A stretch of 64,000 bases of DNA from Caenorhabditis remanei (taxonomy: Eukaryota > Nematoda > Chromadorea > Rhabditida > Rhabditidae). Position 1 is the stretch's first letter, and each line of letters begins with the position of its first letter. The DNA lies in contig NC_071333.1 of the NCBI RefSeq assembly GCF_010183535.1, positions 20,086,587 to 20,150,586 on the forward strand, given 5' to 3'. Positions 50,200 to 61,893 of this stretch are shown here, in pieces. The notes beneath the pieces are model-generated. The model had not been told where the DNA came from. It did not search any database and saw only the letters and a program-made list of their open reading frames with translations. The position numbers and the translations under genes were made by a program.

Positions 50200-52302
50200 A
50201 TGATGAGTGCTAATTCCAACCAACTTTCCGTCATCGCTCAGTCGTCCGGTTCCTTTCAACGTACTTTGAGAACACGCGCCCCGGCTTCTGAAAAAATACT
50301 GGTCTCGCCATACGTCTTCGGAGAAGATATAAACTCTGAGAAAGACAGTCACTTCCTCACAGTTTTTCTCCAGTACATCAAGGAGTAAGTTTATTTTATG
50401 ACCAAATAGTCTAAAGACTGATTATTCATTTTCAGGGATAAAAGCGGCCTTCTCAATATGACGAAGTGGAAAGTTCCACGTGGTTTCGAAAATAGTTCCC
50501 TGAACAACCTCAAAAAATTCATGAACGAATTGAGCAAAAGATGCCACCAGCTCAAGTTGAGCAGCATTTCCGATCTCCCACGCACCGCCGATTTTGAACT
50601 GTGGAACCAAGCCAATTGTAATGCCACGATGATTGAAGCCATAATGAGCTTGGTGTACAAGCTCACTATTCGGGATGCTTCTATTTTGGCTAACAAGAAG
50701 AAGCATGAAGTAAGTACTTTGAAAGAAACTCTTTTAGACTATCGCGCTTGGAAAAATAACTGTGATGTGCAATTCTTGTATTAGTTCATTACCGTTAAAA
50801 TTGTATTATAACGGCCTTTTTCGAAATCCACGAAAATAATTTTCCCGGGTATTTCCCATCATTATTATTAGACCCCGCGTGATTCGTAGAATTTAGATTG
50901 GCAAACAGAATTTCTGGAACATTTTTTGTTTAGTGAATTATGAAGAGTCACAATACCCCGAAATTTCATTGGAGGTAGTTGAAAAATACCACTGCATGCC
51001 GTTGTAATACAGTTTTTACGGTGCCTTAAATGTTTTCCCTTGAGGTTTAGCTATAACAACAAGTTACGGATGTTTATCCACATATAGTATTATGAACTTA
51101 CCTTCTTTTATTTTCAGACATACGGCGAAGTGATGCCCGCCCAACTTGCTCAGTTTTGTGAAAAACTGAATATGGGCCCCGACGACGTCTTTCTCGACTT
51201 AGGTTCCGGCATAGGCAACACAGTGTGTTATATTGCTGGTGCCTGCCAAATAAAGCAAGCTGTTGGGATCGAATTGTTAGACGCACCAGCTGCATACGCC
51301 AAAGAAATGGAGGCTAACTTCGAAGAGTGAGTTTTATCGTTTTCAATCTAGATAAGGCTTTAAACTTACAGAGTGATGAAATTTCATGGAAAGAATAAAA
51401 GCCCGATTGCGCTCTACAAGGGAAACTTCTTTGATCCAAAATGGGAAAAAACAATTTTGGAGGCAACGGTGATCTACACCAATAATTTCATTTTTGATGA
51501 AGAAATGAACATCAAATTGGAAGCCATCTTCATGAAATGCCCCAAAAAACCAAAGATTATTTCATCCAAAAGTTTTATTGGCGAAAGGATGAAAAATAAC
51601 AAGAAATACCAAGAAGGTGAGTTTATTTAATAGTTGGAAAAATAAACTTCTTTTTTTTTCAGGCCTAAGAGGAGCAACAAAGCAAGAAATATTCAAGGGA
51701 TTTAAAAACAACACGTCCTGGACCGCCCAACCAGTGCAATTCTTTTTGCTTGAGTTTAAGGACACTGCGGTCAGTTTTTCAAATTGAAGATTGAATTTAA
51801 TGTTATTCTTTCTTAGAACATCCCTGCTGCCAACAATCCGGTTATGGCCCACAATGTGAACGATGGAAAGGATGTCCAGGAGGAGGAAGATGACAAAGAG
51901 AACAGAATGGAGGATCAGGAAGATATGATGATGGTTGGAGAAATCGAAAACGAAGAGCACCAATACGATGACGACCGGGAAATCGACATTGACTTGGATT
52001 ATAGATATGATGCACCCGTTTTTGATGATTTGGATGATATGGAGCCGCTGCCTCTCGATGGTTTCGAGCTAGGTAGATATGATCCACAAATGGAGGTTGA
52101 GGAGGAAGAAGATGGCATGGATGTGCCGGAGGCAGCTGGAGACAATGATGAAGAAAATGAAGAAGACGAGGAGGAGGAGCCACGCTTCCATGATGGTGTA
52201 GTGGGCAGCTTGAGGAGCAGACAAACGTATGAAGGTAAGTACTGTCCCCAAGTATTCACCAGGACAATTGGGGAGACTGTCAAAAGGCACAAAAGGAATT
52301 GA
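50200..52302 (+). CDS. dot-1 family: DOT1-type histone H3 lysine-79 methyltransferase
   Basis: Six exons: 50,200-50,384, 50,436-50,709, 51,118-51,326, 51,372-51,616, 51,663-51,769 and 51,817-52,302. They total 1,506 nt and give 501 residues. The DOT1 fold is clear: TYGEVMPAQL at 154-163; S-adenosylmethionine motif I DLGSGIGN at 180-187; GIEL with acidic E205; the active-site lip YTNNFIF at 258-264; KIISSKSF; and the substrate-side SWTAQPVQFF. Residues 350-480 are an acidic tail (repeated E/D with DDLDDMEP), unlike the basic nucleosome-binding tails of fly and mammal enzymes. Homologues methylate nucleosomal H3K79 without a SET domain. C. elegans has several dot-1 paralogues, and I cannot say which one this matches. 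A GTAAGT at 52,234 could add a further splice near the C-terminus. The start is supported by the acceptor at 50,181, and the second ATG follows at once. Confidence 0.88.
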
Positions 52303-53927
52303 TTATTATTAGTTACTTAGTTCCTTTTTTAATATTCCGATTTATCATTTTATATTCAATTCAAACCTCAATACCCCTTCCACTCATTGCGTCATTTTTT
52401 CCTTCCTCTTAAGTTAACTTTTTTCTCATTAGTGTGAAATATAAGTAACTTTTTTTTCTCTTTCTCTCTTTCTCTTTCTAACTCTTCCGTCTCTATACAT
52501 GTAATGTCCTACAACGATGTAAAATTTTATATTTATCTTACCCCCTCAAAATTCTTACCCTAGTTTCCCTTCGACATCGCCAACTCAAATCCCCCACTCC
52601 TTCTTCTTTATTGTCGTTAGTGGTCCCACCTATTGTACCAGATTAAGTTGTCATGTTAACATTTCCCAATCCATACGACGCCCCATGTCTTCTATTTGTT
52701 GTCATCCTTCCGTCTCCAATTTTTTGATATCAACTATTCCAGTATGAAATGCTATTACTGCAATATTCCCCACTCCCCCCATCCAAATTGGAAACTCTCC
52801 TCAATACCTTCATTACTTGTTTTTAACATTATCATGTTTTCTCCCCCCGGTTTTCTTTCTCATCCTCAATTTGTTGAATCCATTATTTTTCTTATCCATG
52901 TTATTTTCCACCTATATGCATACGATCCTATACTCTGTACTTGTTTACTTTATCTGTAGCCCAAACGATCAACCCGTTTTCCTGTTTTCGTTATTCATCT
53001 TTCCTAATATTGTTTCATTTTTAATTAAACTATTGTTAAAAGACCTGTTCTAGATTTAATGTTTTCATAATACTTTTTTTTCCAAATAAAATCTAAAAAA
53101 TATAATATTTGTTAATCTTTCGAACGCGTTTCAAAATATATGATGTACAAAAGAAACAACCGACGGATTTGCCACATGCGTAAACAAAACAAACAAAAAA
53201 CAAAGTTGTCCGTATAAAATGAAGAACAGAACAAAAAGCGAGCTTCATAGTTTTGAGCTCTTCTATTTGGTTTTTTTTCACATTGCTTTACCAGATTCCG
53301 CACTGAAATTCAAATCAGGTCCCTTCAAGTTTTTCACCGTTTTTAGAAGGCCATTAGTCTAAAGAATCAGATCTAGTCCGCATGTCATAACTTTAAAATG
53401 AATACAGTGAAATACCGTAAAATAGTTTAGCAGGTTAGAACAAGTTCAAAAACTTATTTTCATTAGAAATGTATTAAAAAATAAAAAATATATCAATACT
53501 ATGTATGTATGCAACCTTGAAAACTCGTAGAAGGTCATAGATTTACAGTAGTGAGTCAGCAGCAAACAACTGTGACTGAAATCCGAAAAAAAACCGCGTA
53601 TGGTGATCATGAATATCGGTCAAATGACGTGTACAATAGAGTGTATCAGTAGTATGTACGCGATCAACTTTTGACCTGTAACATTCATCAGGTACCACGC
53701 AATTATTCACAGAACCCTTATCAAGAGAATCTAAACATTTAGAAACACAATTATCGCCATATCCTTTTTATATTGAATCAAAACTAATGATTATATCTGA
53801 ATATTTCATTCTGATAAAACCACCGAACGGATTGACTTAAATATTCATTGATTCGAAAACATTCATAGTTTTTCAGAAGTCTGTACATCACTAAACAGAT
53901 TGACCACTGGACTTGAACATTTTTACT
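52303..53927. other. DOT1 3' flank and spacer
   Basis: Pyrimidine-rich 3' region. The stretch 52,560-52,960 is duplicated at about 33,000-33,400. No gene. Two low-quality minus frames at 53,093-53,303 are not supported. Confidence 0.5.
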
Positions 53928-55522
53928 ATGCTAATCATTCTGTTGCTGCTGAGCAGCAGTATACACGCATTTGCCAGGAGCCATTTTAAATCAAGTGGTA
54001 ATTCCATTTTAACAAATCACATGACCCCATATGTTATTCTTCAAGGTTCCAAATATGTTCTGACAAACTCAACCTCTTCTCCTATGCTCACCGATACCCT
54101 CTCCTTATTGCTGATGGGAGACACACAGTTCTATTTTGCTTGTGATGAAGACAACATTCAATGCAAGTCGCTAACCGATACTCTCCGACCAAAGTTTTTC
54201 CTGGACAAGGTGAATTTGTGGAGAAGCACTTTTTTACTGTTAATGATCTTATTAAATTATTTTCAGCGACTCAACTTCATCAATCATGCCGAAATCAACG
54301 ACACTCTACTGGAAGGACGAGAATATTGTAGGAGACTAGAGAGCAGATTTTCAAATCGTGTGCAGAGGCAAGCAATAGATGCTCTTCTAAGCAGTATGGA
54401 TCAGAAACCAGCTGCACTCATCATCAACGGAGATTTGACTCAATACGGGCTAGTAGGTCAATTGCATGAGTTTAGGGTAATCATAACAAGATGTCCTTGA
54501 AAAAAAACAAAAAAATCTATTACATTTCCAGCAGTACTGGTATGACAATTTCTCCATTCCTTTCCTGCTTGGGTTGGGTAACCATGATTATCAGGACAAT
54601 TTTGACGAGTGCGAGATGAATATTTGCGCTCATACTATGCTTTCATGGTACAAGTTTCGTTAAATAGACAAAATCAAAGCATTTTATCCAGGTACACGGA
54701 ATACGTGAGAAACAAATATATTGTCGCAGATATCCAAGGAAAAGCGTCAAGGCATGGATTAGAAATTAGTGGAAGTCTGGCTTATACAAAACTAGTTTGT
54801 TCTACATTAGGTCTTTGTTAGAAAATAGACTTATACAACTTAAAAATTGCATTTCAGAAAAAATTTGTGCTCACGTCATCCAGCTTAATAATGCCGTCAA
54901 CTACAGTGTGAGCTTCACTTCCTTCTTAGTGAAATGGAATATTTCAACACCGGAGATCTATCTGAAGAATAAATTGAACGAGTTAAAAGTAAGTTACACC
55001 TTTGAATAATATACCATTTCAAAATTTCAGAGTACTTCCTACCCAATTTTACTGAATATGCATCAATGTGAAGAAAAACACATTCCCAAGATTAGAGAGA
55101 TGATTACAAACTGGATATTGAGTACAAAGAGTTATTTTGCTAATCAGAAAATAGTACCTAAAATCGGAGCATTTTATGCTCATTGGCACCCAAATCATAA
55201 TGCCACCTTGGAATGCATTAATGGAACGAAAGCTCCGTTTGTTTACGTTGGAAGCGTACCCAATAACAGGTATATCTTAAAGAATGTTTGTAAAAAACCT
55301 GAAAATTCATACCACTCACAAATCAATTTCCTGTTTTACAGATTCTCCAAAATCGACATAACCGCTACCAGTGCAACAATCACCGGCTACAAAGCTCTCG
55401 ACAGTAAAATGAACAGTGGGAAAGTACTCAAGGCATTGAAAACCTTTGACCTGTGGGGACCATGTGTGGAAACGGAGAAAATTATATTTGAAGAGGAAGC
55501 AGTTGAGATAGAAACCAGATAG
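53928..55522 (+). CDS. Secreted calcineurin-like metallophosphoesterase
   Basis: Seven exons: 53,928-54,209, 54,267-54,476, 54,532-54,647, 54,692-54,810, 54,858-54,988, 55,031-55,269 and 55,342-55,522. They total 1,278 nt and give 425 residues. Residues 1-14 are a signal peptide (MLIILLLLSSSIHA). Metal-ligand motifs of the family appear in order: GDTQ at 64-67 (usual D-x-H position is D-x-Q here), NGDLT with D150, GNHD at 180-183, and a C-terminal AHWHPNH with H337 and H339. Two introns (57 and 72 bases) are multiples of three without stops, so retained forms would keep the frame. The substrate is unknown. Secretion suggests an extracellular or lysosomal phosphoesterase. AATAAA follows at about 55,570. 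Confidence 0.85.
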
Positions 55523-56019
55523 AAATGTTTCATCAGATGGTGTCCCTTGACTTGATTGGTTTTTTTTTAATAAAATGATTATTTTTCTTATCAGAATAAC
55601 TCCAGAATTTCAAAAATTGACTGCAAAATTAGTTAGTATATCTAATCCACAACTCGAAGCTTTCGTCATATGAATTAAAAAACAAGAACACATAGTTTTC
55701 ACATATTATTATTTATTAGAATAAATGAACAAACATTTATTAATTACTAATTGAGTAGAATTGTTTGATGTTGTGGTCGTGTGTTGACCAATTTGACTTA
55801 TTTATCTGCAAGAAATAATTTGTTTTCCAAGTTAAAAAATCTGGCTCTGTTCGATAATAGCGGGACAATGGCCAACAAGCGGGACAATCCCCGAATGAAC
55901 GGGACAATCCTCGAATGAACGGGACAATCACCCAACTGATACACTCATCACATTTTTTAATACTTGTGAATATTTCTTTTTCTGTTTTGTTATCGAAAGA
56001 AGTTATTACAGTCATTTAT
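55523..56019. other. Short spacer with a 21-bp tandem repeat
   Basis: At 55,859-55,930 four copies of CGGGACAAT occur at intervals of about 20 bases (AGCGGGACAATGGCC..., CGGGACAATCCCCGAATGAA, CGGGACAATCCTCGAATGAA). The rest is AT-rich and empty. Confidence 0.6.
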
Positions 56020-56303
56020 TTATTGAATTGTTTGAGTAATAATGCAAAAATAACAAAATGCTGAGAGTTTAAGCAGCAGAAGTTCTTCCACGTGCCGCTC
56101 TTGTTGCAGATCCTTGGTTTTGGCCGTCTCGTTGAACAATCTGAAAAATGATATTTCAATATTTTCAAATACGTCCAGTAAATATTCAAAATTGTAAAAT
56201 CTTACTTTTCAAATTTCATCCATAAAGGTTTCCCACTAATGGTGGGGAGTATTGCGTCGCCAAAAACATATTTACCATCCACAAAACGAGGACACCTGGT
56301 GAG
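56020..56303 (-). pseudogene. Terminal exons of an unknown duplicated gene, copy 1
   Basis: Minus-strand exon 56,303-56,206 reads LTRCPRFVDGKYVFGDAI then LPTISGKPLWMKFE. It splices (GTAAG...TTTTCAG) in phase to 56,140-56,020, reading LFNETAKTKDLQQERHVEEL and a leucine-rich end to a stop at 56,020-56,022. The same exon type recurs at 56,488-56,601 and 61,108-61,176, so it is a real module. Upstream exons that would supply a start are decayed or missing. I do not recognise the domain. It could be the 3' end of a working gene whose 5' exons I fail to see, or a gene fragment. Confidence 0.35.
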
Positions 56304-56379
56304 CTGAAAAAAAAAACAAATGAAATTTGGCTTTACATTAACAAAAGTTACTTACCCGACATTTTCGTGGTCTTGAACA

Positions 56380-56601
56380 CTACGAGCGAGTTGATCTTGA
56401 CTTTGTTGCAGTGTAGAGTGACGTCATAGAAAATCTGAAACACTTTACTATTCTCCGGTAAAAGTACAAGACTATAAAATTGCTTACTTTTCAAATTTCA
56501 TCCACAAAGGTATTCCGCTATTTATTGGGAGGAAACAGTCACCGAAGTCGTGTGTCACCAAAAACCTTTTATTCTCAGAGGAATCGGGAATGTACAGAAA
56601 C
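56380..56601 (-). pseudogene. Terminal exons of the same unknown gene family, copy 2
   Basis: Exon 56,601-56,488 reads FLYIPDSSENKRFLV then THDFGDCFLPINSGIPLWMK. It splices in phase to 56,434-56,380 (FSMTSLYTATKSRSTRS, then stop). The core FGD-x2-LP-x-I/N-SG-x-PLWMKFEK is shared with copy 1, but the last exons are unrelated. The next exon upstream (about 56,655-56,724) has stops in every frame, so this copy appears cut off at its 5' side. Confidence 0.35.
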
Positions 56602-56639
56602 CTGCAAATAACAAGAGTAGATTTCAATACTTATCACTT

Positions 56640-57075
56640 AGAAAAACTTACTTAAAAGAAAAGGTACGTTAATTGAGGGGAGTGCTGCGTTCCCCAATTC
56701 TTTCAACGGGGATATTCAGAAATCTGAAAAAAGTAGAATACGATGTCTACTTTCTACTGTAACTCACCTTTTCAACACATCATAAGAAAATATTATAGAT
56801 TAGAATTTTAATAAAATCAGTCACAATAACCAAGAGAAGAAACCTACACACGGTCTCAACAATCTTGGGGAACCCAGCAGTCTGAAAACAAAATGAAAGT
56901 GGATTTTAATATAAGTCCTTCAGAAAAACTTACATTTCACCAAAAACATCATAAGAAAATATAATAGATTAGAATTTTGTAAAAATCAGAAGTTACAATA
57001 TCCAAAAGAAGAAACCTACACACGGTCTCAACATTCTTGGGATAGGCTATAGGAATAAGAGTAAAAAATGAAGTG
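56640..57075 (-). repeat. Repeated exon-like modules (VETVCRF type)
   Basis: Two minus-strand segments, near 56,960-57,050 and 56,790-56,880, begin after CAG or TATAG and read (P)K-x-VETVCRFL-x-L-x-IV. Each is followed by a GTAAG/GTGAG donor about 100 bases on. Further copies are at 61,270-61,360, 62,600-62,675, 62,780-62,840 and 62,892-63,077. Most are interrupted by a TGA or TAG. Spacing between adjacent copies is about 170-180 bases. Confidence 0.5.
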
Positions 57076-57200
57076 GTTATTTGAAAGTCATAAAAAATAA
57101 AAAATAAGTTTCATGAGAAACATTTTGAAGACGGCAAGACAATGAACTGATAAGATAACAGGAGGGAGGCGCCGACGAAAAGTATAATGAGAGAGAGGGA
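57070..57200 (-). promoter_or_regulatory. Duplicated GATA-containing upstream region, copy 1
   Basis: ACTGATAAGATAA at 57,146-57,158 is an extended GATA site of the kind bound by nematode intestinal GATA factors. It sits in a stretch (GGAGACGGCAAGAC, GATAACAGGAGGGAGGC) almost identical to 63,061-63,120. In both places it lies just upstream, on the minus strand, of a VETVCRF exon. Confidence 0.4.
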
Positions 57201-57460
57201 GCCACTAGTGTCGGGACAGTGGTTGGAGAGGGAGACCATGAGAGTAATTGATTACACTCCATTGTCGTTTTCTCATTGTGTTAGAAGAAATGATAAGAAC
57301 GACTATAGAAAGCAAAAATTAGTTTTTTGGATTCTATTTTTAGAAGAAATTTTTATCAGTGAAAAACTCTAGAGAGGGTTTTATTACTTTGGAACTTCAG
57401 TTAAATCAACAAGGTGGAGTCTTACGAATACATATTCATTTACATAATATGATGATAACA

Positions 57461-59257
57461 ATTAATTTAAGAGGCACTATCTGTAAGAGTGAGAATGTTT
57501 GTGTTGGGCCTTGGCACAGTTGCAAAAAGTTGTTTCAATCCGAACTCTTTTTACAGCATATATACCCCTATGGTAGTGATTTATAAAAAATATGTCACCA
57601 GTCCCCTATGACGTCATCATAGGAAAATATGCCCAATAATCGACTTTTCACCCAAAAATTCATAAAAATTTCAATTTTTTAGATAACATCGGGAAACTTT
57701 TGCAACATGTTAGAATTGTTTTTGGCTACCTTCACACAAATTTTCAGCCCTCCAAACACCCCAGAAACCGTTCAAGTGAATTTCACTTTCATGTTTTTTC
57801 AACTTTTCTCAAAACATCCCTCTAGAAATCCTCAAATTTCAATTCGTATTCGAATTTCCCGCAAAAAGTTTTACTAGGCCCAATAAAAATCATTGAAAAA
57901 CAGGAGAACCTTTTTGAGATATTTTGATTTTTTCAAAAATCACATAAGGGTCCCCCCTTACGAAAATTTTTTTTGGCAAAAAAATCTCAAAAAAAATTAG
58001 CTCCGAAAATAATTGGAATATTGATAAAACCATTGGAATAAGTCACTCACAAAATAATAGATCTCAGAAATGTGTCTGAACGGATTCAGTTTTTTTTGTT
58101 CATCCAATCTTTTTCAGTTTTTTTTCCGTTTTCATCAATAATTTGTACAGAAGTCCTTAAATTTCAAAGCATATTCCAATTTCTCGCAAAATTTAACATA
58201 TGATTCAATTAAAATCATTAAAAAACAGGAGAACCTTTTTGAGATTTTTCCATTTATTTCAAAAATCACATAAGGGTCCCCCCTTATGAAAGAAAATTTT
58301 TATCGGAAAAATATTTAAACTCTTTTTTGGTGCAAAAACGTTGAAAACATTGATAAAATACCAAAAACTCTTTTTTTTAATGTTTTCAACGTTTTTGCAT
58401 CAAAAAAGAGTTTAAATATTTTTCCGATAAAAATTTTCTTTCATAAGGGGGGACCCTTATGTGATTTTTGAAATAAATGGAAAAATCTCAAAAAGGTTCT
58501 CCTGTTTTTTAATGATTTTAATTGAATCATATGTTAAATTTTGCGAGAAATTGGAATATGCTTTGAAATTTAAGGACTTCTGTACAAATTATTGATGAAA
58601 ACGGAAAAAAACTGAAAAAGATTGGATGAACAAAAAAAAACTGAATCCGTTCAGACACATTTCTGAGATCTAATATTTTGTGAGTGACTTATTCCAATGG
58701 TTTTATCAATATTCCAATTATTTTCGGAGCTAATTTTTTAAAAGATTTTTTTGCCAAAAAAAATTTTCGTAAGGGGGGACCCTTATGTGATTTTTGAAAA
58801 AATCAAAATATCTCAAAAAGGTTCTCCTGTTTTTCAATGATTTTTATTGGGCCTAGTAGAACTTTTTGCGGGAAATTCGAATACGAATTGAAATTTGAGG
58901 ATTTCTAGAGGAATTTTTTGAGAAAAGTTGAAAAAACATGGAAATGAAATTTATCTGAACGGTTTCTGGGCTGTCTGGGGTGCCGAAAATTTGTGTGGAG
59001 GTAGCCAAAAACAATTCTAACATGTTGCGAAAGTTTCCCGATGTTATCTAAAAAATTGAAATTTTTATGAATTTTTGAGTGAAAAGTCGATTATTGGGCA
59101 TATTTTCCTATGATGACGTCATAGGGGACTGGGGACATATTTTTTATAAATCACTACCATAGGGGTATATATGCTGTAAAAAGAGTTCGGATTGAAACAA
59201 CTTTTTGCAACTGTGCCAAGAGGAATCCTCATCTTACAGACAACGCCTCTTAATTAT
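57461..59257. mobile_element. Large near-perfect palindromic element (1.8 kb)
   Basis: Left arm 57,461-58,351 and right arm 58,379-59,257 are reverse complements with few mismatches. The central loop is only about 27 bases. The tips read TTAATTTAAGAGGC-x4-CTGTAAG and its mirror. No arm carries a coding frame of note. Each arm contains the words CATAAGGGTCCCCCCTTA and GACGTCATCATAGG. It is a candidate foldback transposon or a self-complementary source of double-stranded RNA. Confidence 0.9.
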
Positions 59258-59289
59258 ACAAAAATATTAGGTTGAGACATTGGGCTCCC

Positions 59290-59530
59290 GATTTTGATTT
59301 TTTCCTCGAGCATATGGTTGTCTCCAATAAATGCAACTATTCTGAAAATAATAATAATTTTACAAATGGAATCAAAAAGGACTTTTACATCGTTAAAATT
59401 TCGCAAAGGATGCAATTCCTGGGGGATGCGTAACATACTAGGGAAGTCTTATATAAAAAAGTTGTCAACTAAAAAAAGGAAACTATAAGTTTTATGTGCA
59501 TGTTCTACAAAACTGAACACTATGAGACAA
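59290..59530. repeat. Block duplicated at 62,225-62,470
   Basis: Shares CATATGGTTGTCTCCAAT..., TTTTACAAATGGAATCAAAA, GGAAGTCTTATATAAAAAA and GTTGTCAACT with 62,225-62,390. The part after it (ACTATGAGACAAAATAA) corresponds to ATTATGCGACAA-AATTAACAC at about 60,942 and 62,436. No gene. Confidence 0.6.
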
Positions 59531-59946
59531 AATAAAGAGTGGAGAGGTGATTACAGCTGTGAGATTCTAAAATGAATATAATTTTAAACTGTCAACATAA
59601 AAACAGAATACTCACATACTTCATTCGTGTGGAAGCCCTGGCTGCTCCCAACTACTAACCAAGAGTATACTAGATGACGACGGTGATTAATATAGGTTTC
59701 TTCATAGATATTTATTCATAGATAGAAATATACTCATAATGTGGTTCAGTATGATAGTCTTTGTAAACTGTTGCCAAACCAGTAGACAGTTTTACATTTT
59801 TATGCCATATTTCATCATATTTGTATTCGAATTTGTTAAACTTATGTTTCGCTGTTATTGCTCAAATGAAAAAGAAATTGGGATATCTCGCAGGAAATAA
59901 TTTTAAAAAAAAATTTATTCAGTTGAAGTTTTACATTAACAAAAAA

Positions 59947-60718
59947 ACTTCATAAATGTCCAACATTTCCGCACGGTTGACCAACAATGCCAGTTGAGCT
60001 CCGAAATTATATCCATCTCAATTTTTTTCTTCAAAGCGTGGACAATAACGGGAAGATTTGTGGCGGCATGGATATTGCTGAAATTGCATTATTAATAATT
60101 GCATTATTTCTTTGATGACGGATTTCACAGCGTCAACAGCTCCTCCGGGAGTAGTCTGTGTTCCGCGCCCACATCAAATGGGCGAAGAACGGATTCAATA
60201 AGTAACTGAGTGATGATATAGTACCCTTTGAATCATAATGCCCTAAGAGTCGTTGTACTCTTAATCCGTCGACTCCTCGAAGTATGGATCAAGAATATCG
60301 ATGATGAGTGAATGCCACTTTTGAGCCCGATGCCCCTCTACCAATGTGGGGTTTTCACCACATTTATCAACTAAAATCATTTAAAAATTGAATTTGTCTA
60401 CCTTTGGATTGTTTTTTTTTAAACACCATTGCACCAATTGGAAGGTCTTCATTAGAAGCGTTAGGTGCGGTCAAATCGTATCTAATGCAAAGAGAACGTC
60501 GGCACTCTCCGTGCTTGCGATTGACAGTGCCGAGACCAGAGTGTCAACGTTTTTGTTCGAATAGAAGAAGTATTTTCTTGAAGCTTCTGAATAAGTCAAA
60601 ATTGTGATCAGATGTGAACAGCAATGCTTATACCTTTTCCATTGGAATTTGTCAATGAAATACCAGAAAGCAAGCTGGATGGTAACACCAGATGAACTGT
60701 CCGCAGTTTGGTGATTAC
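59947..60718 (-). pseudogene. Decayed multi-exon gene of unknown family
   Basis: Minus-strand exons can be read at 60,718-60,634 (VITKLRTVHLVLPSSLLSG), 60,586-60,402 and 60,370-60,261. The last reads VDKCGENPTLVEGHRAQK then WHSLIIDILDPYFEESTD and ends at a stop. Exon 60,586-60,402 reads well at its end (GLGTVNRKHGECRRSLCIRY, then FKKKQSK) in phase with the next exon. But its beginning is in a different frame and a TGA lies near 60,545, so a frameshift or nonsense change is likely. Further coding-like stretches downstream (LLIESVLRPFDVGAEHRLLP; NIHAATNLPVIVHALKKK near 60,075-59,947) suggest more exons. I cannot name the family. Confidence 0.4.
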
Positions 60719-60744
60719 CTGAAAGGTTTCTGATTATTTATTTA

Positions 60745-60825
60745 TTTTTAGACATCCAGAAAGACTGAGGTGATAAAGAACATTGATGTGATAAGGGACA
60801 CTGATGTAATAAGGGACAACCGATT
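60745..60825. repeat. Short 21-bp tandem repeat
   Basis: About three imperfect copies of a GATGTGATAAGGGACA-type unit, immediately upstream (minus strand) of the decayed gene. Similar in scale to the CGGGACAAT repeat at 55,859. Confidence 0.5.
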
Positions 60826-61107
60826 TTTATAGCCTTTTTCACAATGCATTTTCAAGTCATTGATTTTTAAATTCTGAAGATAATTTTAGCCGTTCCACAA
60901 ATTCAGAGTTTCAAAAATTATGTGCATGTTTTACAAATCCAAACATTATGCGACAAAAATTAACACCGAGGCACGCTTTCAAAAATGGTAACTATCTACT
61001 GAAAATATTAAGAGTCAACTTTGACCGGCACTATACTTAGAATGTTAACATTTTTTTTACAAAATAAAGAAAGTAAAGTATAATATCTTTCTCCCAGAAA
61101 AACTTAC

Positions 61108-61176
61108 TTTTTTACAAGAAAAGGTCCGCTAATTTTGGGGAGTATTGCGTAGCGAAAAACCTTATTATATAGAAAT
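61108..61176 (-). pseudogene. Isolated exon of the PLWMKFEK-type family
   Basis: Open 69-base exon between CTTCAG and GTAAGT, reading FLYNKVFRYAILPKISGPFL. It corresponds to the exons at 56,206-56,303 and 56,488-56,601. No in-phase neighbours were found. Confidence 0.35.
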
Positions 61177-61893
61177 CTGAAGAAAAGTAGATCATGATTT
61201 CTACCACCTACAGAAACTCACCATTACACCAAAACATAGTATACATAATAAATAGATTTAAACGAATAGATTAGAACTTTTGAAAAATCAGTTACAATAA
61301 CCAAGGGAGAAGCCTACACACAGCCTCACCATCCTTGTGCTGTGCCGTTCTTTTTCCGCACCAGTATAGAATAGAAACTAAAAATGTAAAGAGAAGAAAA
61401 GTGTCTCTCGGCCGGTTGTTTGCTCCCCGCAGAGCCGAGAGCAATACGTCATCTCTGTCGAGAGAGAACCCGAAGAAAAGAGAGAACAGACAGGTCAGAG
61501 ACTGGCCTATGACAATAGACTGAAAAAGAGAGAAGTTGATCTCATAATTGCTGAATTTATGATCATCTCCCAATGCATACGCAATGCATTTTCTGAATGG
61601 AAACTTTGTAATCTGCTGGCTAACCAGTAGACTGTTTTAAAATTTGCATTATGTCATCACATTTGTATTTAAATTTGTTGAAGTTATTTTTATAAGTTTT
61701 TATGTTTTGCTATTATATCTCGAATGAAAATAATTCGAGATATCTCGCAGGAAATCAGCTAATAAAATTATTTATTCAGTTGAAGTCTTACATCAACAAA
61801 AGAAACGACAAATAAAATACAGTTCGTTGAAGAAACAATAGACAGTGAAAAGATGGAATGGCTGGTTTTGGAAAAGTGCAATCTGAACCTGGA

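Noticed and set aside
57461..59257. LTR retrotransposon or DNA transposon with coding capacity
   Set aside because: The repeats are inverted and not direct, and there is no integrase, reverse transcriptase or transposase motif in any frame.
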